From: Gordionus sp. m RMFG-2023
Taxonomy: Eukaryota > Nematomorpha > Gordioida > Chordodea > Parachordodidae
Direction of reading: 5' to 3'
Length of the DNA stretch: 64,000 nt
Assembly: GCF_954871325.1 (NCBI RefSeq)
Contig: NC_088776.1
Location: 46,394,569 to 46,458,568 of the forward strand
Position 1 is the stretch's first letter. Every line of letters begins with the position of its first letter. Shown one piece after another: positions 9,700 to 20,329 of the stretch. The notes under the pieces are model-generated. The model did no database searches and was not told the origin of the DNA. It saw nothing but the letters and a program-made list of their open reading frames with translations. Both the position numbers and the translations under genes were made by a program.

Positions 9700-10899
9700 A
9701 TATTTAATTAATCGTCGTCTGAGAATTAGATTATCCCATCTCCACTGAGTTTTACAGGAGAGCAATTTTAAAAATTAAGTTTCTATTGTTTCTAATAGGA
9801 TGTTGGCTATAATTTGATTTATTTTATAAATATTTTTTGATGTAGATAATAATATAACTATAAAAAATTGATTTATGTTTAATAAAAAAAAATTATCTTG
9901 GAAAAGTGGATATGGAATAACCTAATTCTCATGGGACGAAATACTGTTATTTGATGTAATTCATAAATTAGATATATTTGTATTTTTTAAAAAATTTACT
10001 TCTCAATAAAGTCTTGTAAGTGAGCCCGAAGTAGTTCGAATTTAAACATTTCGGTTGGGCACTGCCCTACAAATTTATTATAAACCAGGTAAAGCTCGGG
10101 CCTGAAAAATATTTAAAAACATTGAAAATTATGTTGTCTTGTTTTATAAAAATTAAATAATAATTATAATTTATCTGTGACAAGGATAAAGCAATTAATG
10201 ATTTTTACAAAAAGTTCGGGCCGAGCTCGCAGGAAAACAATTTGAATTTGCATAACTATATAATAATTCAATGGAAGGCGCAACTAAAACAATTAATTTT
10301 TTATTATATTTTATTAACACTTTTAACACTAAAATATTTAACATTTTGTGCTCTATTTATATACATTTTGTGCTCTATTTATATACATTTTAAATTTACA
10401 TTTTTACATATTAAAATATTAAGTTTTTTAAAAAGTTATATAAAAAAAAGAATTTCGACAAATTCTTCCTTATATTTTATAAAAAGTATAAGAAAGAATT
10501 CGAAAAGGTCATTTAATTTAAAAAGAAAAATATAAAAGTTTTAATATTCAAAATTTATATATTAACATTTCCTTCTTTTTTTAACTATCTTCTTTCCTCA
10601 GTTTCTTATCTTCCTTCCAGTCATTTGATCGTATATCTTGAGATCGTTTGTTGAATCGTTTATTGAACATCTTTTTTGAAACATTGTTGGTTGCACATCA
10701 TTGTTGAAACGTCGTTGGTTGAACATTGCTTGTTGATTTGCTGTTTATATTGATCATCCCATTTCTCTTTCAAAAATTTATATATATATTTTTTACAAAA
10801 TTTTTATTTATTTATAACAATCATTTTCTATGTCGTAAGTTATATTCTCGCTTTTGAACTTGACTTTTAATTTTCGAATTTTGACCTTGAACCTGAACT
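9700..10899. other. intergenic with MITE-like and low-complexity sequence
   Basis: GTGAGCCCGAAG near 10,020 and TTCGGGCCGAGCTCGC near 10,216 look like the two ends of a roughly 200-bp MITE. Around 10,630-10,740 a degenerate word TTGTTGGTTGAACAT recurs. The open frame at 10,242-10,535 is low-complexity and is not a gene. Confidence 0.35.
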
Positions 10900-11760
10900 T
10901 GTTCTCTTCTTCCCCCTCTAAAAATTTTTTCAGTATTATCTTTTGTTACATTCGTTGCTCTTTTCTTTATTTAATTCAAATGTCTCCTAACAATATGATG
11001 TCCATTGTCGATTTTGTACGTTAAGTTTCCTTATTTTTGTATCACTGTTCCTTTGTCCCAAATATTTTCTTTAAACGTTTTGTACCAAATTTTTTCTCCT
11101 ACGTCATCCGATATTTTCCTCTTTAATATATTTTCGTTTTCTTCCATTGGTTTCATTAAATCCCATTTAGTCCTCATTGTTCTTGAAAACATCAACTTGC
11201 TAGGTATCATATTTGTTGTATTATTAGGCGTATTTCTATAATTGAACAAAAAAATTTCCAACGCCATGTCCACATCTATTTTCTTGTTGTTTTCAATATT
11301 TCTTTTCGCTCATTTTCATCGTTCTTATCATGCGTTCACATTGCCCATTCGATTGTTGATGATGCGGTGCTGTGAGTATGTGATTGATTCCATGATCTAC
11401 ACAAAACTTTTTAAATAAATAGCTAGTAAAATTAGTACCATTATCCGTCATTACTTTGAATGGTATTCCAAATAAACTAACGATTCTCATCAATTCTTTT
11501 ATTGTAGATTCAGTCGTTATGTTCTTCATCCGTGTTATTATGAAATTTGCTATATGCGTCAACTAATACCATAAAATTGTTATTATCAAATTGTGCAAAA
11601 TCTATGTGTACTCGTTCAAAAATCCTAGTTGATTTCTCCTATGGATTTTGTATGTTGTGTGGGTTATCTGTGTATTTATTGCATGAATCACAATATTTTA
11701 CCTCTTGATCTATTTCTGTATTAACACTATACTTCTTTTTTATGTAAAATTAGAATAAAT
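10900..11760 (-). mobile_element. Ty3/gypsy-type LTR retrotransposon fossil, integrase region
   Basis: The minus strand carries parts of a retroviral-type integrase: the core with VMTDNGTNFTSYLF and HHQQSNGQCERMIRT (about 11,293-11,562), then the post-core region with FLFNYRNTPN (about 11,031-11,273). A purine-rich tract on the same strand follows near 10,910. It resembles the copy at 22.6-23.7 kb. The element is broken by several disruptions, lacks its other domains and looks old. No paired LTRs were recognised. Confidence 0.8.
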
Positions 11761-11959
11761 TTTATGAAACGGTTTATAAAGGTGCAAACCGAACTGATAT
11801 TATTATTTTTAAGAACAAACCTTATAATTTGACTTAACAATATTCTCTACGATTCAAATCCTTGGCTTAATTAAAGTTGACATAAATAAAATAATGTAGG
11901 TTTAAGGGTAATTCGGGAAAAGAGCATATTAAAAGAGAGGAGAGACATATATTTAAAAC

Positions 11960-13320
11960 ACAGGATAAATATGGTTTAAGTGATACCATTGAATAAAAAT
12001 GTGGAAGATATTTGTGAATCAGCAAAGCCAAAAGAGAAGATGGATGTTCAGTCTTTTATGGGAATGGTGAATTACTACTCCGTTTATAGAGGGTTTGCCA
12101 ACATATCAACACTATTGTATCTTGCTGAAGAAGGAAGTCCCGATTGAGTGGTATCAGGAATAACAAATTATATTTGACCTATTAAAAGGTAAGATTGGGC
12201 AGCCGCCCATTGTGGTATAGTTTAGTTTAATAACAGCTTGGAAGTGATCTTACCAGTAGATGATGTATCGAGGAAAGGGGGGGGCTTAATGAATTACATA
12301 GAGGGTTTGGAAAGACCGGTTATGCTCATTTCAAGAAGATTAAGAGGCTGAAGCTAAGATTCCATGAAGCACTAACAGTGATCTTTGGCTAATAAAATGT
12401 AGAAAATACTTGATAGGGAGAAAGTTCATTGTTTATATGGACCACAAAGCTTTAATTTTTTGTTTCGAAAAGATAATCGAGAGCTGATGTTATCTATATC
12501 ATTAGCGTTGGTTATTGTTAGTAGTGAGTTTTGATCTGGAATGTAAGGAAAATTGTTTACCTGGTATTTGCCGAGGTTGAGAGTAAAAACGGAGGAGAAA
12601 GATGATAAAGAGAGCTAGGAAAATAAAGAGATTAAAGGGGAAGAGTTGGCGTTTAGAACAGTGATGGGAATATTAAAAGAAGGATTATGTGGAAGTAAAA
12701 GAGGACACTCGTAAAGATCAAGAGTTTACGAAGATAAAGACATATTTAACAGGAAGAAAACCTTGGAGACGAGCATAAATAATTCAAAAACTGGAAAAGG
12801 AGGTTGAGGTGGTTGATGAGGTAGGATGTGATAATTCCTCAGAAATTAAGGAGATTTTGAACTTGTTACATGCTGGAAATCAGAGAGTGGAAAAAATAAA
12901 ACAGTGGAGTCAGGAATATGTATGGTGGCCTGGGAATAGAATGATAAAAGGTTTAGATTGAAATTGAGCCATGCAACATGTGGGCCAGAATGTCGCCAAG
13001 GGATCAGAATAATAGATGGCTAGAAGATACAGAGCTTGATAAAGGGTCCATGTCGATTTTTTTATATGGGATAAGAAAACTTACATTTTATTAGTGGATG
13101 CATTGCATACTTAAAATGGATTGATTATGAGGAAATGCATTGATTAACAAAGAGGTTGTAATGAAGAAATTGGTAGTGTTATGGGGAGAATATGGGATTG
13201 CGAAAAAGTTAGTTTCGAATGGAAGACCAACGTTTGCCAGTGAACATTTCAGGAAATTCTGTAGAGAAGAAACGACCAACTTATAACAGGAGTTTGAATG
13301 AACATAGAAAAGATGATGAG
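11960..13320 (+). mobile_element. Ty3/gypsy-type LTR retrotransposon fossil, RT/RNase H to integrase
   Basis: In order on the plus strand there are traces of the reverse transcriptase end (SFMGMVNYY), RNase H (GRKFIVYMDHKAL), the integrase zinc-binding region (LLHAGNQRVEKIKQW ... WWPGNRM) and the integrase core (HVDFFIWDKKTYILLVDA, NGRPTFASEHFRKFC). The order is that of Ty3/gypsy pol. It is heavily broken (roughly ten or more disruptions) and older than the 22-24 kb copies. It lies head-to-head with the minus-strand integrase fossil to its left. Confidence 0.75.
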
Positions 13321-13947
13321 TTTACTCAACACATGGTTGAGCAATATTATAATAAGGCGAAGAATAAAGATGGGCAGGCAACTCTCAAAAACCCAACGCA
13401 TATAATTTTTTATTTTGGATTGGGGCAGAAATTTTTTTGTCAGGTTGGTGAAAAAATATATTTTTTTTATAATTTTGAATTAATCCATTATATCAATAAA
13501 TCATTGTTTGATTATATATTATTTTACAATTTCGTTCATTTTTAATTTCTAATAACTTACTAAAAAATTGAGGACAAATTTTTTATTTATTTTGATTTTC
13601 AGGTTGGAATTGTTGCAGGTCAGGAAAATGTTTTTATTCCTAAGGATTGGGCAAAAAAATTTTCTCCTGCAGATTTCTAATAAGTATGCCTTATTGAATG
13701 ATAAAATAGAACTCCTTGATAATTTTTGGAAATTAATTGTTGTTTTAATTACATTTTTATAAATATCTTTCAAATGGTATTGAAATTAAAGTAATTTGTG
13801 TTGAGGGGTAAAATGGGGTGCTAAAGCACCCGACATTTATTAAAATCTATATGAGATTTTCTGTAATAACTCAAATATAAATCATCATAAAATTTTTTAT
13901 AACATATTTAATTAATTAAAAAAATATTAAATAATAGTAGACTTCAT
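13321..13947. other. unassigned; no gene supported
   Basis: AT-rich sequence after the gypsy fossil. Overlapping frames on both strands (13,549-13,773) are compositionally driven, and nothing is recognised. Confidence 0.35.
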
Positions 13948-14249
13948 TATTAGAGATCTGTAGGCCAACACCAGGCGGATACACAGGCCGGGGGTATTTT
14001 CTTTTTAAAATAAACCCAGGCCTGGCCTAATTTTTTTTTTTAAAATAGACTCGATTTTCAAAATGTAATATACTTTTTAAGGGAAAAATTTATTTTAGAT
14101 AATTATCATTTTATCTCTCTTTTTCTTCCCAAATTCAGGCAATTATGCATGTAGTCCAGGGAGAGAGCTTAAAATGACTGATATTTATATAAGACTATAT
14201 TAAATTACACGGGAAACAGGAAATAAGGGAATGACCATTTACCCATCAA
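13948..14249. mobile_element. MITE left end, TAGAGATCTG family
   Basis: TAGAGATCTGTAGGCC at about 13,948 matches the start of the MITEs at 24,995-25,458 and 40,159-40,404 and is followed by GGCC-rich words. A plausible right end (GGGCCATGCACATG) lies near 14,965. The MITE at 14,250-14,696 may therefore be nested inside a larger copy. Confidence 0.4.
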
Positions 14250-14696
14250 TAGTGAAGGTTACGGTCGGGTCTTTGGTGCAGACCAGACCGATGCACTTAT
14301 ACCGAAATAGGCCAGGGTCTATTAAAAAGATCAATCTAGATAGTGGTCCTAAAAAAAGACCGGTCTTTTTATTTTTTTGATATTTTAAAAATTTTTTTAT
14401 TTTTACCTTATTTAATTCTTGTTTATTGGGACTCTAAGTTAAATGTTTCTTTGAAAAACTAAAGGTTTTCATATTTTAAAATAAAATGAACTAAAAATTC
14501 ACAAAAACTAAAATAACTCCTCTAGAAAAATGACATAAAATATATAAAAAAATTAGGTAATAAATAATAGAAATTGAATAAGCAAACTGAAATATAATAA
14601 AAGACTAGTCCAAACTGTGGTCTTCAAAAAAGATTAGTCTGGCCATCAGTTCAGTCTGGCCTAAAACTAATAGGACTGGTCCATTAACTTTCATTG
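14250..14696. mobile_element. non-autonomous hAT-like MITE
   Basis: The left end TAGTGAAGGTTACGGTCGGG pairs with the right end, which on the other strand reads CAATGAAAGTTAATGGACC. The flanks are CCCATCAA (14,242-14,249) and CCCGTCAA (14,697-14,704), an 8-bp duplication with one mismatch. G+C-rich subterminal words (AGACCAGACCG, CAGTCTGGCC) sit at both ends. No coding content. Confidence 0.65.
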
Positions 14697-16221
14697 CCCG
14701 TCAAGTAGAAAGTGTGGTGATTCAAACTCACTCCTTTTCTGACAATAGAGGAGATAAGATAATTTGAAGTTGTTATATATGGATTTCAATGATCCATAAA
14801 ATGCCAAATAGGTATATTTTAATTAAAATCAAGACTGTATAAAAGATTTATACGCCCTGTCCATAAATTTTTATTAAAGAAATATGGGTGATAATTTTTT
14901 TATTCAAAATTTGGGTCGGGCCTGAAAATATAAAACCAGGACAAAATTTTTTTTTTCAAATCCAGAGTGGGCCATGCACATGATACCTCTGGATTGTATT
15001 GAATGTAACAAAAAGGTATATCTATATTAGTTCATTTTTCCAAAAATAAATTATAAAATTTTTGTTATCATAGAACAATAATAAATTAGAATTATGGGTG
15101 CAAAATCCATTAAAGGGCAATGGCAAAATTTTCAAGCCCAGCCTGGTTGAAATTTGATTTTTATCTGACCCAGCTAAATTCATATCCAGCCCAGTTTTTT
15201 TTAAAATATTGACCTGCTTTTTATAACCAGAAGAATTATGAAAAATGACTAATATTGATAATGAGTTAGGTTTATTTCTTATAATAAAAATATAGGAAAA
15301 AGAGATTGTATTTATGAATGATCATAGCAGCAGGTCATTTAATCATTAAAATTATAAGTAAAATAAAATATAATAATTTTAAAAAATTAGAATATTCTCT
15401 ATTAAACATGGTAGGAATCTCTACTTCTTGCATGCTCAGCTTATTAATTTTTTTGCCTAGTCTAGCCCAAATAAAAAAAAAATCAGGCACTACCCAGCCC
15501 ACAGGCCAGGCACTGGGAATTGTAGATCTCTATTCCCTTACCTCTCAGGAGTTCAGCTTTTTTTATAAAAAAAATCAGCATTATGCCAAATAAATATTTT
15601 TTTAAAAAAACTAATTACATTTGATAAATATCAGACCTACAAGTGTAGTTTGTGATAAAATATTAAGTATCCAAGGCAGGTTTAAGTTGGGTAGATTTAA
15701 TTTTTTAAAATTACAACAATTAATCAGTTGGAAAATCATATAATGGGGCATCTATTATTTGTTCATTAATCACCTTTTTAATTTCTGTTTGAAACAATTC
15801 CAATCTAGGCCACAAAATGATAAAAAAAATTAAAATCTGGAATTTGACCCCCCCCCCCTCCCAAATCTCTGATTATATTTAATAACTATGCATTAAAAAA
15901 AATTTTCTAAATATAAAATTGCAGGCTACATCTTCTTTATCTAGATTTTGTAGATTAAAATAGATTTGTGCAGATAATTACTATAGAATAATATATTTTT
16001 ACTAATTTACATTCTATTATCATAATTTCAATTTATTTATTTGATAAAAATATTTTCATATAAATATATTTAAAAAAAAATATTCCACGTGTTTCATTAA
16101 ATTGACAATTTGATATAAAATAAATAACTTTTTAAAAGACATAGCTTATAAATACTTTATCATCTAAAAAATATCAGTCACTTAAAATGAGATCCAAATT
16201 ATATAATTATTAGGACTATTA
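14697..16221. other. MITE debris, no gene seen
   Basis: Contains short G+C-rich islands at about 14,900-14,995, 15,090-15,190 and 15,460-15,540 (GGCCAGGCACTGGG and similar) typical of MITE ends, plus a C-run at about 15,847. The open frame at 15,318-15,593 crosses one such island and is not supported. Confidence 0.45.
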
Positions 16222-16543
16222 TTATTCATTTAGTTCTTTGGCCCTTTTACGTCTGAATAGTAGCACATGTGGTTCTAAACATTAAGTTCTATAAATAATC
16301 ATAAAATTAAAATTTTACCTGGTTTATGTATCATATAATGTATCCACCCAACACTTTGTTGAACACCAATACCTCTCCACTCTTTTTCACTCATTAAGTG
16401 ATCTTGTGGTATTAGCTCAACCAACTCTTTCGGCAAAAATACATGCCTAAATTTTCTTAATAATTATTATATGAATATTAATAATACCTATATTCATATA
16501 TATCGTCGTAATACTTATCAGAATATAAAATATTCGAAGACAT
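16222..16543 (-). CDS. CKS1: cyclin-dependent kinase regulatory subunit CKS1, three exons
   Basis: CKS1 binds CDKs and phosphosites on their substrates, acting in the nucleus and cytosol as a processivity factor for CDK phosphorylation and, in animals, as an SCF-Skp2 cofactor. Minus-strand exons are 16,543-16,488, 16,446-16,319 and 16,274-16,222, joined by introns of 41 and 44 bp with AG|GTATTA and G|GTAAAA donors and TTTAG acceptors, all in phase. The product is 78 residues (human CKS1B 79). Signature one is YSDKYYDDIYEYRHVFLPK (residues 7-25) and signature two HKPEPHVLLFR (59-69), containing the HxPEPH hinge of the domain swap. The five anion-binding residues are all present (K10, R19, S50, W53, R70). 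There is no disruption. The start is the first ATG, in a short leader. Neighbours are all transposon debris. Confidence 0.96.
16275..16318 (-). other. CKS1 intron 2 (44 bp)
   Basis: The intron begins GTAAAATTTT and ends ATGTTTAG on the minus strand. It splits the Glu-62 codon after its first base. Its small size indicates that short introns are normal here. Confidence 0.9.
16447..16487 (-). other. CKS1 intron 1 (41 bp)
   Basis: The intron begins GTATTATTAA and ends AAATTTAG on the minus strand. It splits the Arg-19 codon after its second base. Confidence 0.9.
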
Positions 16544-16844
16544 ATTCAAATGTTGCGCCAAGCCTGATAAACATCCACAAGAAAATAGAATTTAAAATTG
16601 ACAGGTTTAATTATAGAATATTATTATAAATATTCTATAAAATCAATATGTAATAAATCAATAAGGTAATAAATATTTTTTATCAGATTTTATAAATAAC
16701 ACAAAATTATACATAATTGATGTAATTTAAGGATATTTTGGTTTGTTGTGGCTTTAGCCTTTACAATTTTATGAGTTAGTTTATGTAATCCCTAAGATTT
16801 GACAGAAAATTCAAAATTTTCTGCCACCAATTAGCAATCCAGCT
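16544..16844. other. CKS1 upstream region
   Basis: Just upstream of the CKS1 ATG the minus strand reads GGCTTGGCGCAACA (16,551-16,564), close to an E2F-type TTGGCGC core, as would suit a cell-cycle gene. This is inference from one short match. The rest is AT-rich. Confidence 0.3.
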
Positions 16845-16885
16845 CAAATCTAACCGTTTAACAACACTACTCGCAGGGCTCAAAT
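16845..16885. mobile_element. end fragment of the TAGTGTTGTTAAACGG MITE
   Basis: AACCGTTTAACAACACTACTC matches the inverted end of the MITE at 35,554-35,771. Only one end is recognised. Confidence 0.4.
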
Positions 16886-18300
16886 ATTATTTTTTAATAA
16901 CATTTTTTTTAGATTTTCGAGCTACCATTTTAAAAATGACATTTTTAAAAATAAAAATTTGCAATTTTTTTTGGCTTGGGGGTGGGGGGGAGGCTTTTAA
17001 ATTTTTTAGGCCCCATCCCCCTAACCAGTGTTTGGTTGTGTTGTTCTACATAAATCTAATTTGCATGCGAAACTCAAAATAATACTTTATTTTATAAATA
17101 ACATAAACTTTATATATCATTTATATAATTTATTGTTATTGTTGTTCTTCATATCTATTAGTATGCTGAACTTAAAATAACACTAAATTATTCAAAGTAG
17201 TTAAAGAAAAAAGGTCAAAGAATCCTTTATTTGTTCCTAATTTTGAGAAATTTTACTAATCGACAATTCATCTTAAACGGATAGGAATAAAGATCTGTTG
17301 ACATATTCAGTTAAATTTGTTTCAAAGCAGATTACGCAAAGAATATGAATGGCTTATTCCTATTTTGGTATTAATTTTAAAGATAGACTTTAATTCAACA
17401 GACGATAAATGAATATTTAAAAAAGGATATTTGGTTTATTATAAAAACTAGTAGAAAGCCCGTCAAAAATGACAGGGAATGAGATTTTTATTCATTTTTT
17501 ACGGTAGATGTCATACCAGGTTTAAGCTCACAATATTAGGAAGCATCCAAGATCTTATAATATTAAAAAAGTTTATCAAGCCCAGCTCAACCCTTGATAA
17601 TTAGTAATAGATATTCCCAAGTCAGGTGCAAGCTAATATTAATTGTTCCAAGCCCAGTCGTACCCATTATAATTTTTGAAAATTTTTTCCCGCCTCGGAG
17701 ATAGTTAAATTTTTAATATTATCATATGAACGGGAAATATCTGATTTACCAATTAGTCTAATATAAAAAACATGTAAATTCCTTATTAAGGGAAACTGGG
17801 AAGGCCCGGGCAACCACTTATTAGAGAATCATGACAAATAAAATAAAAATAACCGACTTTTATACTTTTTTGTAATATGATCAATTAAAATTATATCTAA
17901 AAAATATGTTGTTTATTATATAGTTATTGTTGTTTTTCAGATAAATTTAATGTATGTCTTGCATTTCTAAAATTATTTGTCAAAGAATTTGATAAGGGAT
18001 ATATATTTTTTGTTGTAAAAAAAATGCTGTCTATTTAAATTACAAAAATGCCATTAAATACTAATGAAACTTATACGCAAATTATTTATATATTTTTTAA
18101 GATATTTTTTTTTATTGACATAAATTTAGGATAATTTTTTTTAAAAATAATGAGGATTATTTATTATGTATTTGATAAAATTAAGAGCAAATGCTTGTTG
18201 ACATTTTAATTTTTGATGGAAAAAGCGACAAAATAAATCTAGGCGGTCATCTGAAGAGGAAATATTAATATATAATTTTATATCATTTAGGGTTGTAGAT
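16886..18300. other. intergenic, no gene seen
   Basis: AT-rich with G-rich islands (about 16,975-17,030, GGGGGTGGGGGGGAGG; about 17,805, GGCCCGGGC) typical of dispersed repeat ends. The minus-strand open frame at 18,141-18,335 shows no recognisable motif. Confidence 0.4.
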
Positions 18301-18303
18301 GAA

Positions 18304-18455
18304 AAAAGATGACGGATTAACAAAGCAGTGTTCAAAACACATTACGTCCTGATAAGGATGATATGCCTATGCCTTGGGATACTGGTAAAAGAAGAACGCA
18401 AAACGATATTTCGTCAATGTCAGCATTGCTATCCCCCTCTAAAATAGAATCATGA
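18304..18455 (+). other. possible broken exon of unknown origin
   Basis: One frame reads about 44 residues with balanced codons (SSVQNTLRPDKDDMPMPWDT, then SMSALLSPSKIES) to a TGA at 18,453. It overlaps the first copy of the tandem duplication at 18,396. No family is recognised. It could be a fragment of a host gene or of an unclassified element. Confidence 0.2.
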
Positions 18456-18752
18456 ACGACAATGTTAACTCAACCATAAAACGGTCATAAAGGCCACGAC
18501 AGAACTACTGCATATTTCCATTAATAAAGTTGATGAAATTGGCCGTACTGTACATTCAAGTTTGAACACGCAAAACGATATTTTTGTCAATGTCAGCATT
18601 GGTATCCCCTTCTAAAATAGAATCATGAACGACAATGTTAACTCAACCATAAAACGGTCGTATGTATTGTTTTAAAGGCCACGACAGAACTACTGCATAT
18701 TTTTCCATTAATAAAGTTGATGAAATTGGCCATACTGTACATTCAAGTTTGA
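18396..18752 (+). repeat. direct tandem duplication of about 170-185 bp
   Basis: Copy one (18,396-18,565) starts ACGCAAAACGATATTT and ends TACATTCAAGTTTGA. Copy two (18,568-18,752) is nearly identical but carries an extra GTATGTATTGTTT-type insertion and small changes. Copy two contains an open frame from ATG at about 18,661 of 46 codons (MYCFKGHDRTTAYFSINKVD...), in the same frame as the matching part of copy one. Confidence 0.85.
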
Positions 18753-19336
18753 GCATTCCTCTAAATATTCATGAAAGTTTCTCAGAGAATCGGATAAAGT
18801 AATATTTATATTAACTCCTAGTGAAGTGAATGATAGTACAGAATTAAATGTTTATATTTGTTAAAAAATAGGCGGAGGCATAGGGATTGTGGTAGTGGTA
18901 GTAGTATAATTTGGAGAACTGGGTGAAAATAAAATAAACATAGATATAAAACATAAGATAAAAAAAAACAAAATAAACCTTCAGATGAGTTCATTTTAAG
19001 CTTAGTTCTTTATTATTTTGTCTACCATTAACTCTAGAACGCGTAAGGCGTTTGTTTAATCGCCATTATTTTCTTTGCTTATCTTTAATAATAGATTCAT
19101 GATGTTTTGTAGCAATGTGAGGGATTAGGGTTAGCCTAGACAAATAAAGAAATCAGGCAAAAATATAAATAAACTATTGTTGAAATTAAACAAACATTAA
19201 AATAATGTAAAACCGGTAGATGGGATTAGATGCATATTTCTAGTAGGGAGGGCTATCATCAAAAAAATTTTTGGTGGACTTCTCAAGCCTATTATGATAT
19301 TCTAAATAAAAAATAACATGATGAATGTAATGTTAT
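18753..19336. other. intergenic, no gene seen
   Basis: AT-rich; includes a GGTAGTGGTAGTAG run near 18,890. Nothing else recognised. Confidence 0.4.
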
Positions 19337-19604
19337 TGTTAATTGTGTTGTTTATTAAAATTTGTGAAATAAATTATTGACTACTAATTTAAATGTTTTG
19401 TTACATATTGTGTTGTTTATTCAAATTTGTGAAATAATTTATTGAGTATTAATTTAAATGTTTTGTTACATATACCAGTTGATTGAAATGTTTTAATATA
19501 TATACCAGTTGATTATTATACATATTATTATTATTTTATTTTTTTAAAGTAGAAATAAAATTTATTTAAAACAAAACACAACTTAGTTATTTTTGTTTCT
19601 TTTA
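19337..19604 (+). mobile_element. LTR copy A, gypsy-type fossil
   Basis: Starts TGTTAATTGTGTTG and ends near TTTCTTTTA. The same LTR recurs at 19,617-19,898, 21,985-22,248 (inverted) and 24,167-24,442. Internally it contains two similar halves built on ATTTAAATGTTTTGTTACATAT. Only 12 bp (TGGTGAGGGGAA) separates it from the next LTR. Confidence 0.8.
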
Positions 19605-19616
19605 TGGTGAGGGGAA

Positions 19617-19898
19617 TGTTAATTGTGTTGTTTATTAAAATTTGTGAAATAAATTATTGAGTACTAATTTAAATGTTTTGTTACATATTGTGTTGTTTAT
19701 TCAAATTTGTGAAATAATTTATTGAGTATTAATTTAAATGTTTTGTTACATATACCAGTTGATTGAAATGTTTTAGTATATATACCAGTTGATTATTATA
19801 CATATTATCATTATTATTATTTTATTTTTTTAAAGTAGAAATAAAATTTATTTAATCCAAAACATAAAATCTAACTTATAATTTTCTTGTTTCTTTCA
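19617..19898 (+). mobile_element. LTR copy B, gypsy-type fossil, followed by a primer-binding-like site
   Basis: Starts TGTTAATTG right after a purine tract (GAGGGGAA) and ends TTTCA. The next bases, TGGCGCCCCGG, look like a tRNA primer-binding site, as expected after a 5' LTR. It is therefore the left LTR of an element whose interior runs rightwards into heavily decayed sequence. Confidence 0.75.
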
Positions 19899-20058
19899 TG
19901 GCGCCCCGGTACGTTTTTGTAAAAAAAAGAAGAAAATATATAAAATTTGCCTAAAATTAAAAAAAAAAGTAAAAATTAAATTAAATTCGAAGGACATGAC
20001 TTGTTTTTTTAAAAAAAATATATAGTCAAATATTATTCACTACTTATCTATTGATATG

Positions 20059-20325
20059 ACAACCTATTGTGATGACTACCTATTGTGATGACTGCTTAAT
20101 CTATGGAGATGACTGCTTAACCTATGGAGATGACTACCTATGGAGATGACTACCTATGGAGATGACTACCTATGGAGATGACTACCTATGGAGATGACTA
20201 CCTATGGAGATGACTACCTATGGAGATGACTACCATTGAGATGACTACCTTATCTATTGTGACTGCCTAATCTATTGATATGACCAATGCCTAATCTACT
20301 GAGATGACTATCTAATCTATGGAGA
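20059..20325 (+). repeat. 16-bp minisatellite
   Basis: The central part (about 20,100-20,235) is a clean array of GATGACTACCTATGGA. The edges degenerate into versions containing TATTGTGATGAC and CTTAATCTA. It lies inside the interior of the LTR element starting at 19,617. The 16-bp period is not a multiple of three, so it cannot encode a protein repeat. Confidence 0.9.
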
Positions 20326-20329
20326 TGAC

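Noticed and set aside
11005-11241. Plus-strand 78-residue ORF
   Set aside because: It is the shadow of the minus-strand integrase fossil at the same place.
20059-20325. CRISPR-like array
   Set aside because: The 16-bp units are contiguous with no unique spacers and lie in an animal nuclear sequence.
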